Below, piece by piece: positions 18,130 through 27,245 of a stretch of DNA of 64,000 nt. The notes under the pieces are model-generated. The model saw nothing but the letters and a program-made list of their open reading frames with translations. It did not search any database and was not told the DNA's origin. The translations under genes and the position numbers were made by a program. Within the stretch, counting starts at the first letter, position 1; each line of letters starts with the position of its first letter. Source of the stretch: Lachnospiraceae bacterium (GTDB lineage Bacteria > Bacillota > Clostridia > Lachnospirales > Lachnospiraceae); contig SFEV01000005.1 in assembly GCA_004557975.1 (NCBI GenBank), positions 14,472 to 78,471 of the forward strand, in the 5' to 3' direction.

Positions 18130-19797
18130 TCAGATTTTCAGCACGAATGCTTCGTACGGTTTCAGTATCACTTCTCCGGTTCTGTCATTGCGGTCATAAT
18201 TGCTGATCAGGCACTGACTGTCTGCAAATTCGGACGGAATCTCAAAGGGAAGACTGTCTTCCGCAAAGCTGCAGACCACCAGCAGCTTCTGATCGCCAAG
18301 AGTCCTCGTATAAACGAACAGAGAATCATCCTCCGGGAGAAGCAGCTCGTATTTTCCGTAGACGATGATTTCATACTGCTTTCGCAGCGCAAGCAGCCGT
18401 CTGTAATAGTGGAAGACAGAGTTCGGATCTGACATTTCAGCCTCGGCGTTGATCACGGCACAGTTGGGATTGACATTAATCCACGGAGTGCCTTCTGTGA
18501 AGCCGCCGTTTGCAGAAGAATCCCACTGCATGGGCGTGCGGGCATTGTCGCGGCTCTTGCGCAGCAGGCACGGCCAGAAGACTTCGTGGGAGAGAGTTCC
18601 CTGTTCCACCCAGTCACGGTACGCGTTCAGACTTTCAATATCGCGGAACTCATCGAGACTCTGGAACGGATAATTCGTCATTCCAAGCTCTTCACCCTGG
18701 TATATGTACGGCGTTCCCTGCATCATATGCAGGCAGGTTGCCAGCATTTTGGCAGAAACCTCCCGGAATGCCGGGCGATCGTCACCGAACCGGGACACAG
18801 CCCGGGGCTGATCGTGGTTATCCCAGAACAGACTGTTCCATGCCTGGCCGTACAGACTGGTCTGCCATCTGGACATGGTTTCCTTCAGATATTTGAGAGA
18901 AACTTTCTCGTCCGTCCATTTTCTATATTTTCCGTCCCCCTCCACGTGCTCGAACTGGAAGACCATGTTCAGCTCGTGGGCATCCTCACCGGCATATTTT
19001 TTTGCCTCCTCCACGGTGACGCCTGCAGTCTCGCCGACAGTGATCAGATCGTAGCGGGAGAGTACTTTTTCATTCATTTCTTTGAGGTATTCGTGAACGT
19101 GAGGCCCGTGTGTACAGTAGGGACCGAAATCTCCGTAGCCGCTTCCGCCCACCACACCGTCCGGAAGCTCGTCTGTCTTGGAGATCAGACTGATAACATC
19201 CATGCGGAAGCCGTCAATTCCCTTCTGACACCACCAGTCCATCATGGTAAAGACTTCCTGGCGGACGGCAGGGTTTCTCCAGTTCAGGTCGGGCTGTTTC
19301 GGAGAAAACAGATGCAGAAAATACATCTGAGTCTCTTCGTCATATTTCCATGCAGAACCGCCGAAGCAGGAGCCCCAGTTGTTGGGGGCGGAGCCGTCCT
19401 CCTTCGGATCACGCCAGATATAATAATCACGGTATGGGTTATCCTTTGATTTGCGACTCTCCATAAACCATGCATGCTCATCGGAGGTGTGATTGACGAC
19501 AAGATCCATGATGATCTTCAGACCGCGGCTGTGGGCTTCTGCCAGGAGACGGTCAAAGTCCTCCATCGTACCAAACTCTTTCATGATATCCTGGTAATCA
19601 CTGATGTCGTAGCCGTTGTCATCATTTGGCGACTGGTAGACGGGGGACAGCCAGAGTACATCCACACCGAGGTACTTCAGATAATCAAGTCTTGAGGTAA
19701 TACCGTTCAGATCACCGATTCCATCGCCGTTGCTGTCCTGAAAGCTGCGAGGATAGATCTGATATACAACTGATTCTTTCCACCATGTTTTCTTCAT
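18130..19797 (-). CDS. Oligo-1,6-glucosidase-like GH13 alpha-glucosidase
   Basis: Cytosolic glycoside hydrolase of family 13, oligo-1,6-glucosidase subfamily, 555 residues (usual about 550-560). The order is the (beta/alpha)8 barrel with QIYPRSFQDSNGDGIGD and DLVVNHTSDEH, nucleophile Asp in GFRMDVIS, acid/base Glu in TVGETAG, transition-state Asp in FWDNHDQPR, then a C-terminal beta domain. The residue after the nucleophile is Val, the choice known from alpha-1,6-specific isomaltases of this subfamily, whereas the upstream paralogue has Ala. Start ATG follows AAAGGAGGAAATC. It is the second gene of the operon, 26 bp after the first. Confidence 0.9.
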   Translation of the reverse strand: MKKTWWKESVVYQIYPRSFQDSNGDGIGDLNGITSRLDYLKYLGVDVLWLSPVYQSPNDDNGYDISDYQDIMKEFGTMEDFDRLLAEAHSRGLKIIMDLVVNHTSDEHAWFMESRKSKDNPYRDYYIWRDPKEDGSAPNNWGSCFGGSAWKYDEETQMYFLHLFSPKQPDLNWRNPAVRQEVFTMMDWWCQKGIDGFRMDVISLISKTDELPDGVVGGSGYGDFGPYCTHGPHVHEYLKEMNEKVLSRYDLITVGETAGVTVEEAKKYAGEDAHELNMVFQFEHVEGDGKYRKWTDEKVSLKYLKETMSRWQTSLYGQAWNSLFWDNHDQPRAVSRFGDDRPAFREVSAKMLATCLHMMQGTPYIYQGEELGMTNYPFQSLDEFRDIESLNAYRDWVEQGTLSHEVFWPCLLRKSRDNARTPMQWDSSANGGFTEGTPWINVNPNCAVINAEAEMSDPNSVFHYYRRLLALRKQYEIIVYGKYELLLPEDDSLFVYTRTLGDQKLLVVCSFAEDSLPFEIPSEFADSQCLISNYDRNDRTGEVILKPYEAFVLKI

Positions 19798-19823
19798 GAA
19801 TATGATTTCCTCCTTTCGTTATA

Positions 19824-21494
19824 TCAGGAAAACAGCTCCAGAACGACAGCCTGGTAGCCGTCAAGGGAAACTGTTCTGTCCTTTTCTGCAAAATCCGGCA
19901 TATTGTTGATCAGTACACGGAAGCTCTCAGACGGAAGTGCAACGTTCTGAGGCTCCTTCTGGTAATTGCAAAGCACAAGAATGGTCCTGTCGGAACCTTT
20001 TCTGTAAAATGCCAGAAGATTTTTCTGTTCTGCCAGATATGGAATCAGCTCACCGTAAACGATGGATTCCAGATAGTCCGGATTTTTGCGCAGTGCAATC
20101 AGTTTTTTATAGTAAGAGAAAACGGAACTGCTGTCTGCTACCTGGGCTGCGGCGTTGATACGTCTGTAATTCGGGTTGACCTTCAGCCACGGTGTGCCGT
20201 CAGTAAATCCGGCCTGCGGTTCATCAGACCACTGCATCGGTGTGCGGGCATTGTCGCGGCTGAAACGATTGACTACCTTCAGTGCCGCTTCGCTGTCCAG
20301 TCCCGCGTTCAGTGAATTCCGGTATTCATTGAGGGAGGCCACATCGTCCACGTCTTCGATGGATTCGAAAACCGTGTTTTCCATTCCGAGTTCCTGTCCC
20401 TGATAGATGAACGGAATACCGCGAAGCATAATATTGACGGTGGCAAGCATTTTCTTTGCTTCGTCACAGCATTCACCTTCCGGCAGATAATAGCTTACGC
20501 CTCTGGGCTCATCGTGGTTTTCGATAATATTTGCCATGAATCCCACAGGAGCTGCAATCGCCTGGGATTCAAAACAGCAGTTCTTGTAATCTTCCGCAGT
20601 GATCGGCGTGCAGTCATGCCAGCCGTTTTTGGATTTGCCGAAGCTTGTGGTGCTAAAGTCGAACATTGTGGAAAAATAACCGTGTTCTCCGATGAATTCT
20701 CCCAGCTCCTCCGGCTTTGTGTTGAACACCTCTCCGACGGAAAAGGCATCGTATTTCTGGAAGGTACGCTCCTTCATCTCGCTCAGGAATACCCCGATTC
20801 CCTCTGCCTCCGCCAGCATATTGTCGATGCTCGACAGTCCGTCCGGCCGGTCAGCCGGATAATCATGGAACGGCAGTGCCTTTTTGATGTTGATAATTGC
20901 GTCGATCCGGAAGCCGCCAAGTCCTTTTTCAAGCCACCAGTTGATATTTTTGTAAACCTCTTCACGGACCTGAGGATTCTCCCAGTTCAGATCAGGCTGT
21001 TTTTTGTGGAACACGTGCAGATACAGCTTATCCGTGCCGGGAAGCTTCTCCCATACAGGCCCCCCGAAATAGGAGCGCCAGTTGCACGGCAATCCATCCT
21101 TTGCGTCTGCCAGATAGAAGTAACTGCCGTACGGCCCTTCAGGGTCTTTCATCGCTTTTTTGAACCATTCATGCTCATCGGAGCAGTGGTTGACCACGAG
21201 ATCCATCAGTATTCGGATGCCGCGTTTTCCGGCCTGGCGGATCAGCTCATCCATATCGTCCATGGTGCCGAAGCGCGGATCAATCTGATAATAATCTGCA
21301 ATATCGTAGCCCTGGTCGGCCAGCGGTGAGAGATAGATGGGAGACAGCCAGATAATATCTATGCCGAGATCGGCGAGATAATCAAGCTTACTGATAATGC
21401 CGGGGATGTCTCCGATACCGTCACCGTTGGTATCACAGAAGCTCTTGGGATAAATCTGATATGCGACCTTATTGTGCCACCATTTTCTTTCCAT
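19824..21494 (-). CDS. GH13 alpha-glucosidase, paralogue with alpha-1,4-type signature
   Basis: First gene of the operon; 556 residues, cytosolic. Family marks are QIYPKSFCDTNGDGIGD, DLVVNHCSDEH, nucleophile in GFRIDAI, acid/base in SVGEVFN, and IENHDEPRG for the third acidic residue. Ala after the nucleophile (Val in the other enzyme) is typical of members that accept alpha-1,4 links, so the two probably divide substrates such as maltose- and isomaltose-type sugars. Related enzymes include trehalose-6-phosphate hydrolases and sucrose isomerases, and the family does not exclude those. Cys residues around FESQ and in ECCDEAKK are unusual but away from the active site. Confidence 0.88.
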   Translation of the reverse strand: MERKWWHNKVAYQIYPKSFCDTNGDGIGDIPGIISKLDYLADLGIDIIWLSPIYLSPLADQGYDIADYYQIDPRFGTMDDMDELIRQAGKRGIRILMDLVVNHCSDEHEWFKKAMKDPEGPYGSYFYLADAKDGLPCNWRSYFGGPVWEKLPGTDKLYLHVFHKKQPDLNWENPQVREEVYKNINWWLEKGLGGFRIDAIINIKKALPFHDYPADRPDGLSSIDNMLAEAEGIGVFLSEMKERTFQKYDAFSVGEVFNTKPEELGEFIGEHGYFSTMFDFSTTSFGKSKNGWHDCTPITAEDYKNCCFESQAIAAPVGFMANIIENHDEPRGVSYYLPEGECCDEAKKMLATVNIMLRGIPFIYQGQELGMENTVFESIEDVDDVASLNEYRNSLNAGLDSEAALKVVNRFSRDNARTPMQWSDEPQAGFTDGTPWLKVNPNYRRINAAAQVADSSSVFSYYKKLIALRKNPDYLESIVYGELIPYLAEQKNLLAFYRKGSDRTILVLCNYQKEPQNVALPSESFRVLINNMPDFAEKDRTVSLDGYQAVVLELFS

Positions 21495-21525
21495 AACAAT
21501 ACCTCACAAAATGTAATATGAATAC

Positions 21526-21531
21526 ATTATA
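21526..21531 (-). promoter_or_regulatory. Minus-strand -10 element of the alpha-glucosidase operon
   Basis: TATAAT on the - strand at 21531-21526, predicting a start near 21519 and a leader of about 25 nt. No good -35 hexamer is present 16-18 bp upstream, as expected when an AraC-type activator is needed. The stretch 21495-21674 is A/T-rich and holds no gene. Confidence 0.55.
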
Positions 21532-21674
21532 ATTTGTCCATATATGAAAGTCTTACGATAAAATGATTAAAAATTACGTTATTTTGACTTCTTGAGCGTG
21601 GATTTGAAGAGACCTGCCCCATGGGAAGACAGTTAAGCAGATTCCGGCCGGTTATTCTGTGCTTTTGCAGCCGG

Positions 21675-22577
21675 TCAGGGATTGTCTCTGCTGTAATTGA
21701 TCCGATACTGCAATGGGGTGGTACCCGTCTCCCGGCGGAATTCCCTCAGAAAATTTCCGAAGTTGTTGAAACCGCATTCCAGGCAGACTTCCGTGACAGG
21801 GAGCTTCGTTTCCTTCAGCAGCGACAGGGCCCGGCGTATCCGGTAGCTGTTGATGTAGGAAACAGGAGACTGCCCAACAGCCTTTTTGAAAAAGCGGCAG
21901 AAATACTGTTCGTTCAGGCTGAGAAGATCAGCCAGATCTTTTATGAATATCTTCTCCATATAATGTGAATGAATATAGGAAAGAACAGTTTTGACTGCTT
22001 CAATGCTTTCATTGTGTGTTGTTCCTTCTGTCCGGAACAGATTGTGGGCAGACAGAATTCCTAGAATATTCAGCAGGGCTCCTTTTACGAAGAGCTGGTC
22101 AGAAACAGGAAGCTGACAGGCCAGGGTTCCATTGCTGTAGCAGGAAGTCAGTTTTCTGTATTCCCCTATAATTTCTGCATAGGCAGGATGTTCTGGTGTG
22201 AGCATGCGCGGCAGAAGCAGTTTACTTCCGGACAGTGGTGAAATCACCTCACTCTGGGCTGCATCGTTTGTCACAAAAGTCAGCAGGTATGGGGAAAAGA
22301 CAACAGCGGATTCCGTGCATGGCTCCTCGCAGATAATCCGGTGCAGTTCACCGCTCTGCACGAAAAACAGGCAGTCTGAATCTGCGGTGTAGCGCTCCAG
22401 ATTAATTTCCAGGAGAAAATGCCCTTTCTGAATATGTATCATCTCGATCTCCTCATGCCAGTGTGACTGAACCTGCAAAGAAGGATCGGCAGGATTTGTG
22501 ACGTAACATCCACAGCGAAAGGAGGCAGACCCGTGTGTGCGCTCTTCTTTCAGGGACGGCAGCTTGTTTGCAGACAT
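21675..22577 (-). CDS. AraC-family transcriptional regulator with cupin sensor domain
   Basis: A 300-residue DNA-binding regulator. The N-terminal half is a cupin-type sugar-binding domain (SHWHEEIEMIHIQKGHFLLE and GELHRIICEE are its typical strands). The C-terminal 100 residues hold two helix-turn-helix motifs (IKDLADLLSLNEQYFCRFFKK and VTEVCLECGFNNFGNFLREFRR), ending in the classic TTPLQYR. Start ATG follows AAAGGAG. It is transcribed away from the sugar kinase and towards the two alpha-glucosidase genes, so it most likely activates the glucosidase operon and perhaps the kinase. Its own leader carries a strong inverted repeat. Confidence 0.9.
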   Translation of the reverse strand: MSANKLPSLKEERTHGSASFRCGCYVTNPADPSLQVQSHWHEEIEMIHIQKGHFLLEINLERYTADSDCLFFVQSGELHRIICEEPCTESAVVFSPYLLTFVTNDAAQSEVISPLSGSKLLLPRMLTPEHPAYAEIIGEYRKLTSCYSNGTLACQLPVSDQLFVKGALLNILGILSAHNLFRTEGTTHNESIEAVKTVLSYIHSHYMEKIFIKDLADLLSLNEQYFCRFFKKAVGQSPVSYINSYRIRRALSLLKETKLPVTEVCLECGFNNFGNFLREFRRETGTTPLQYRINYSRDNP

Positions 22578-22606
22578 AAAATCTCCTTTATCTATCGTAT
22601 TCTGAT

Positions 22607-22623
22607 ACAGTCCTGCGGACTGT
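22607..22623. promoter_or_regulatory. Inverted repeat in the araC-type gene leader
   Basis: ACAGTCC-TGC-GGACTGT, a perfect 7-bp inverted repeat with a 3-bp spacer, lies between the predicted start of the regulator transcript (about 22624) and its ATG. It could be an operator or a 5' RNA hairpin. Confidence 0.5.
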
Positions 22624-22630
22624 CAGATCA

Positions 22631-22639
22631 AGTATAGCA
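22631..22639 (-). promoter_or_regulatory. Extended -10 promoter of the AraC-family gene
   Basis: On the - strand TATACT (22636-22631) is preceded by TG plus one base (TGC, 22639-22637), an extended -10. The -35 hexamer is weak, which such promoters tolerate. Confidence 0.5.
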
Positions 22640-22669
22640 TATGTACAGGAAAAGAAGTACTTTTTCACC

Positions 22670-22698
22670 TTGAGTTTCCTGTTTTTTTGTACTATACT
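22670..22698 (+). promoter_or_regulatory. Promoter for the sugar kinase gene
   Basis: TTGAGT (22670-22675) and TATACT (22693-22698) are exactly 17 bp apart. A perfect 10-bp palindrome ATACGCGTAT at 22703-22712 covers the predicted start site and may be an operator. Confidence 0.65.
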
Positions 22699-22745
22699 GA
22701 AGATACGCGTATTACGATACCAACAGAAAAGATGGAGGAAATAAA

Positions 22746-23681
22746 ATGGATATTATCTGTATGGGAGAAATGCTGATTGATTTTACACCGGGAAAGGAAG
22801 AGCGCAGCTACATCTGTAATCCGGGCGGAGCACCGGCAAATGCATGTATTGCGATTGCGCGAAATGGCCTGAAGACCGGTTTTCTTGGAAAGCTCGGCAA
22901 TGACGATTTTGGAAAGCTTCTGAAGAATACACTTGAGAAGAACAATGTGGAGGTACTTTGTCCGGAACTGACGGATGAGGCAGTGACCACCCTCGCTTTT
23001 GTCACACTGTATGAGGGAGGCGAGCGGTCCTTTACTTTTGTCCGCAAGCCCAGTGCAGATATTCTTCTGGACAAGGCAGACGTGAGTGAGGAGATGATCC
23101 GAAGCACAAAGATTCTGCATGCAGGTTCCGTGGGCATGTCGGCCAGCCCGAGCCGTGAGGCACATTTTTATGCCATGGAGCTGGCGAAGAAAAACGGAAA
23201 GATGATCAGCTACGATGTGAATTACCGCAATGCGATCTGGAGTTTTGAAGAGGCAAAAGCAGTTGTGGATCAGGTGCTTCCGTACGTGGATTTCCTGAAG
23301 GTTTCTGATGAGGAGCTTGATTTCGTGGGCGGGGAGGAAAATATTCCGGCCATGATGAAGCAGCATGGAATTTCTGTCGTGATTGAGACACTGGGCTCAA
23401 AGGGCGCAAGATACTTCTTTAATGGAAATACAGGTGTTGTGGAGGGCCACAAGGTGAAGGCTGTGGATGCGACAGGGGCAGGAGATGCATTCTGGGGCGG
23501 TTTCCTTTCCAGAATTCTTATGAGCGGACTGAACAGCACCGCAGATCTGAACGAGGAACTGATCCGCTCTGCACTGGTTTACGGCAATGCCTCCGGTGGA
23601 CTCTGTGTACAGAAAATGGGCGGTATTCCGGCGCTTCCCACAAGAGAAGAGATTGAAGCGTTTATTTCCGAAAAGCAGTGA
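22746..23681 (+). CDS. PfkB-family carbohydrate kinase, probable fructokinase
   Basis: Cytosolic sugar kinase of 311 residues. The N-terminus MDIICMGEMLIDFTPG and the GGAPANACIAIARNG glycine motif match ribokinase-family signature 1; signature 2 is VDATGAGDAFWGGFL, holding the catalytic base Asp and the anion hole. Closest by eye to bacterial fructokinases (phosphorylating fructose to fructose 6-phosphate), but 2-keto-3-deoxygluconate kinases look similar. SD GGAGGAAATAAA precedes the ATG. Its place beside two alpha-glucosidases fits a role after hydrolysis of sucrose-type disaccharides. It ends 83 bp before pepV. Confidence 0.82.
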   Translation: MDIICMGEMLIDFTPGKEERSYICNPGGAPANACIAIARNGLKTGFLGKLGNDDFGKLLKNTLEKNNVEVLCPELTDEAVTTLAFVTLYEGGERSFTFVRKPSADILLDKADVSEEMIRSTKILHAGSVGMSASPSREAHFYAMELAKKNGKMISYDVNYRNAIWSFEEAKAVVDQVLPYVDFLKVSDEELDFVGGEENIPAMMKQHGISVVIETLGSKGARYFFNGNTGVVEGHKVKAVDATGAGDAFWGGFLSRILMSGLNSTADLNEELIRSALVYGNASGGLCVQKMGGIPALPTREEIEAFISEKQ

Positions 23682-23764
23682 GCTGGTCGGATATGACCTG
23701 TACGCCCATTTGGCGAATGATGCGGGAGTCAGGATAATTGAACAATCACCAGGAGGATACACCC

Positions 23765-25231
23765 ATGTACAGAGAGAAAATTGACGCATTCCTTGACAGC
23801 AAAAAGGATGAAATGCTGTCTGACCTTTCCTCGCTTGTGCGGATCAACAGTCAGCGCGGGGAAGCGAAAGAGGGAATGCCTTTTGGAGAGGGAGCCGCGA
23901 GAGCTCTTGATACTGCAGAAAAACTGATGAAATCCTACGGATTTCTGACAAGAAATTATGAGAACTACGTTGTGACGGGAGACTTTGGCAGTCAGGAAAA
24001 GGGCCTTGATATTCTGGCACACCTGGATGTGGTGCCGGTAACACAGGACTGGACCGTCACACAGCCCTTTGAGCCGAAGGTTGTGGGCGACAGAATATAC
24101 GGGCGGGGAACGGCCGACGATAAAGGCCCTGCCATTGCAGCTCTGTATGCCATGCGTGCAATCAGAGAGCTGGAGCTCCCGATGAAGAAGAGTGTCCGTC
24201 TGATTCTCGGTTCTGACGAGGAGTGCGGTTCCAGTGACCTGAAGTATTATTACGGAATCGAAAAGGAAGCTCCGTACAGCTTTACACCGGATGCAGACTT
24301 TCCGGTTATCAATATCGAAAAAGGCAGATTTGCCGGAAAGTTTGCGGCAGAATTCGATGAAGGACTGCAGCTTCCCGGTGTGGTCAGCCTGAAGAGCGGA
24401 ACCACTGTAAATATTGTACCGCAGCGGGCTTCTGCAGTTATTGCCGGTCTGGAGGAGGATGTGCTGCGTCGGACTGCCGATGAAGTATCATCACAGACAG
24501 GTGTGACTTTTGATCTGGAGATGTGCGATAATGCGGAGGCAGCTGATATCCTCGGCGGTTTCGGTATTGGCAGTGAAAATATACTCTGCTGGAAGATTCA
24601 GGTTCGCGGAGTTTCTGCCCATGCATCCACACCGCAGGAAGGAAAGAATGCTCTGACGGCCACGCTTCGTCTGATCTCCCGCCTGCCGCTGGCAGACTGC
24701 GCGGGACACCGGGTGCTGAAGGCGCTGGATGAGATGATGCCTTTTGAGGACACATGCGGAGAGAAGCTCGGCATTTACAGAGAGGAGGAGCAGTCCGGAG
24801 CGCTGACGCTGTGCTTCAGCATCCTGGAATACTCACCGAAAAAAATGGCAGGAACCTTTGATTCCAGACTGCCGATCGGCTGCACGGAGGAGAATACAAA
24901 GGCTGTTGTGGCGAAAGCGCTTGCAGAGCATGGTATTACACTTGAAGATACACCTGTTGTCAACCCGCACTGTGTGCCGGGAGATTCTGAGTTTGTGAAG
25001 ATCCTGCTTGACAGCTACGGACATTATTTCGGAGTCGAGGGGAAACCGCTGTCCACCGGCGGAGGAACGTATGTACACGGTCTGAAGCGTGGAGTTGCTT
25101 TCGGCTGTATGACACCGGATGTGGATAATCATATGCACGGTGACGATGAGTTTATGGAGATCGACACACTGGTGAAGAGTGCAAAGATATTTGCGGATGC
25201 GATTCTGAGAATCTGCAACGATCTGGATTAG
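23765..25231 (+). CDS. pepV: PepV/Sapep-type M20 dipeptidase
   Basis: Cytosolic zinc dipeptidase, 488 residues. The ATG at 23765 has AGGAGG 8 bp upstream; an in-frame ATG at 23738 lacks a good SD. Metal ligands of the M20 family appear in order: His in AHLDVVPV, bridging Asp in GTADDKGP, Glu pair in DEECGSSD, Asp in TPDADFPV, and a C-terminal His in DNHMHGDDE. The lid domain (about residues 175-375) is the inserted dimer-mimicking domain of PepV. It probably removes dipeptides from peptide degradation. It is followed by convergent rqcH and two hairpins. Confidence 0.88.
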   Translation: MYREKIDAFLDSKKDEMLSDLSSLVRINSQRGEAKEGMPFGEGAARALDTAEKLMKSYGFLTRNYENYVVTGDFGSQEKGLDILAHLDVVPVTQDWTVTQPFEPKVVGDRIYGRGTADDKGPAIAALYAMRAIRELELPMKKSVRLILGSDEECGSSDLKYYYGIEKEAPYSFTPDADFPVINIEKGRFAGKFAAEFDEGLQLPGVVSLKSGTTVNIVPQRASAVIAGLEEDVLRRTADEVSSQTGVTFDLEMCDNAEAADILGGFGIGSENILCWKIQVRGVSAHASTPQEGKNALTATLRLISRLPLADCAGHRVLKALDEMMPFEDTCGEKLGIYREEEQSGALTLCFSILEYSPKKMAGTFDSRLPIGCTEENTKAVVAKALAEHGITLEDTPVVNPHCVPGDSEFVKILLDSYGHYFGVEGKPLSTGGGTYVHGLKRGVAFGCMTPDVDNHMHGDDEFMEIDTLVKSAKIFADAILRICNDLD

Positions 25232-25251
25232 TAACTGCTCAGAAAAGATAT

Positions 25252-25290
25252 TGGATGAAAAGACTGGATGAAAAGACTGGATTAAAAGAA
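25252..25290 (+). repeat. Three tandem 13-bp repeats after pepV
   Basis: TGGATGAAAAGAC at 25252-25264 and 25265-25277, followed by a degenerate third copy TGGATTAAAAGAA at 25278-25290, in the pepV-rqcH spacer. Confidence 0.75.
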
Positions 25291-25294
25291 AAGA

Positions 25295-25355
25295 GACTGT
25301 CAGAACAGACAGTCCCAAACAGAGGAGGCTGTGACCTGTACGGGACACAGCCTCC
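25295..25355. terminator. Two hairpins between convergent pepV and rqcH
   Basis: GACTGTC/GACAGTC (25295-25314, 6-nt loop) and GGAGGCTGTG/CACAGCCTCC (25324-25355, 12-nt loop) are perfect 7- and 10-bp stems. The second is followed by TGTATATTTCT. They probably end pepV and, from the other side, rqcH. Confidence 0.7.
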
Positions 25356-25384
25356 TGTATATTTCTGGCGATGGAAAAGGCAGA

Positions 25385-27127
25385 TCAGTCCGAGACAAGC
25401 TGAATTCCGGAAATGTCGGATTCAATCATCATGGAATAGTTTGTGTAGTACACGACGAAACCGGGCTTGGAGCCGTTGGGCTTCTTAACATGCTTTTTCT
25501 CAACGTAGTCGATCTCCACCTTTTCTGCATTTCTGTTTTTGGAGTAGTGAGCTGCCAGTCTGGCCGCCTCCTCGAAAGTACGGTCCGGAAGCTCGTCGCC
25601 CTTTGTCTTTACAATGACATGGGAGCCGGGAGCACCCTTGGCATGGAACCACCAGTCATTGCCGGAGGCAATGCGGAAGGTCAGTTCATCGTTCTGATAA
25701 TTATTCTTTCCCACATACATATCGTAGCCGTCGGAGGAAATGTAGTGGAAAGGCCGCGAGGTGATTTTTACCTTTTTGCCGGTATATTTCCGACGGATAT
25801 AGCCTGCATCGGTCAGTTCTTCCTTGACCTGCACCAGATCTTCCTCAGACAATGCCAGATCCATGAAGGTGCAGATGGATTCCAGATGGTCGATTTCAGC
25901 CTCTGTCTCCCGTATCAGCTCCGAGAGAGCCTCATATGTCCGCTTCAGTTTTCCGTACTTTTCAAAGTATTTCTGGGCGTTTTCCTGTGGCGACAGCTTG
26001 TCATCCAGAGGAATCGTGATCATCTCGTCTGTATAGTAATTCAGAGCCTCAAAGCTTCTGGCACCCGGTTCGACGGTGTAACCGTACGTGTGGATCAGCT
26101 CCCCGTAGACCTTGTATTTGTCACGCTTCTCTGTGTCTTTCAGCTGTTTCTTCTGCAGCTCGTATTTTTTGCGGTTGCGGTCCAGTGCAGTGGTGGCTAT
26201 TCTGCGCAGATCGGAGGATTTCTGGCGGATCCGCGTCACCGTATTTTTCATTGCGAAATACTGCTCCAGAACCTCAGAGACGGTATCATACTGCCGTATT
26301 TCCATATCCTGATACATGGTCAGTGGGACAGAGGAAAACTCCACAGGGACACCGTGGTCATCAAGAATGATACAGGGATCATATCTGTTAGCAGCCACAT
26401 CCTCCATGAGCCGTGAAAAGATCCTGAACAGATGGATCCCGGCCAGTTCGGGGATTGTCTTTGCACTCTGTAAGGATTCCAGGGAAGCTCGAAAACACAG
26501 TTCCTCAGCGATGACGGGACTGATTCCGGTGTAAGTGGAATACAGGGCTTTTGCAAGAGGCAATGGTTTTGAGAGCACATGCTCCAGAAAATCCTGCTCT
26601 GTCGTCTCGAGAGGATTCAGTTTATCCTGGGTCTGTGCAATAAAATATTCACGTCCCGGAAGAACTTCCCGGACAGAGCTTGTCTGAGCGGAGACGTGCT
26701 TGATGCTGTCGATGATCATGCCCTTGTCATCACAGAAAATCAGGTTGCTGTGTTTCCCCATCAGCTCGAGAATAAGATCCTTTCTGCACAGATCTCCCAT
26801 TTCATTAAAATGTTCAATTTCAAAGTGGATAATTCTCTCCAGACCGGGCTGCCAGATCTTGATGATGCGTCCATTGGCAATGTGCTTTCTCAGCAGCATA
26901 CAGAAATTTGGCGCCGTCATCGGGCTCGGCTTATTGACGGAAGAGAGATAGATCAGGGGCAGACTTGCACCTGCGGAAAGCAGCAGGCGATGCTGTCCGT
27001 TTGTTCCCTTGATGGTCAGCAGAAGCTCATCAGCCTCCGGCTGTGCAATTTTGCTGATCCGCCCGTTTAAAATCGTGTGATTCAGTTCATCTATTATATT
27101 GGAAATAACAATTCCGTCCAGTGCCAT
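25385..27127 (-). CDS. rqcH: Ribosome quality control protein RqcH (NFACT family)
   Basis: Bacterial Rqc2 homologue that binds obstructed 50S subunits with peptidyl-tRNA and directs C-terminal alanine tailing. The 580-residue protein has the NFACT-N domain (MALDGIVISNIIDELN start, GRISKIAQPEADELLLTIK), a central HhH and coiled-coil region (about residues 300-430, rich in Lys/Glu), and the NFACT-R domain near the C-terminus (VGKNNYQNDELTF, WWFHAKGAPGSHVIVKT, AAHYSKNRNAEKVEIDYV). Older annotations call such proteins fibronectin-binding. SD GGAGG precedes ATG. It is divergent from yicC, matching the yloA-yloC order in Bacillus. Confidence 0.93.
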   Translation of the reverse strand: MALDGIVISNIIDELNHTILNGRISKIAQPEADELLLTIKGTNGQHRLLLSAGASLPLIYLSSVNKPSPMTAPNFCMLLRKHIANGRIIKIWQPGLERIIHFEIEHFNEMGDLCRKDLILELMGKHSNLIFCDDKGMIIDSIKHVSAQTSSVREVLPGREYFIAQTQDKLNPLETTEQDFLEHVLSKPLPLAKALYSTYTGISPVIAEELCFRASLESLQSAKTIPELAGIHLFRIFSRLMEDVAANRYDPCIILDDHGVPVEFSSVPLTMYQDMEIRQYDTVSEVLEQYFAMKNTVTRIRQKSSDLRRIATTALDRNRKKYELQKKQLKDTEKRDKYKVYGELIHTYGYTVEPGARSFEALNYYTDEMITIPLDDKLSPQENAQKYFEKYGKLKRTYEALSELIRETEAEIDHLESICTFMDLALSEEDLVQVKEELTDAGYIRRKYTGKKVKITSRPFHYISSDGYDMYVGKNNYQNDELTFRIASGNDWWFHAKGAPGSHVIVKTKGDELPDRTFEEAARLAAHYSKNRNAEKVEIDYVEKKHVKKPNGSKPGFVVYYTNYSMMIESDISGIQLVSD

Positions 27128-27245
27128 AAAAACCTCCGTAAACGTAAAATTATATGAAAAGATCTCTGTCCCCTGTTCAGTCCCCGATGTATCAAAGCAG
27201 GGAATTTCTTCATCCTGAATGAGACTGGATCATAATGTATCACAG

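Noticed and set aside
18586..19449. 287-codon plus-strand frame opposite the first GH13 gene
   Set aside because: Shadow of a well-supported GH13 gene on the other strand.
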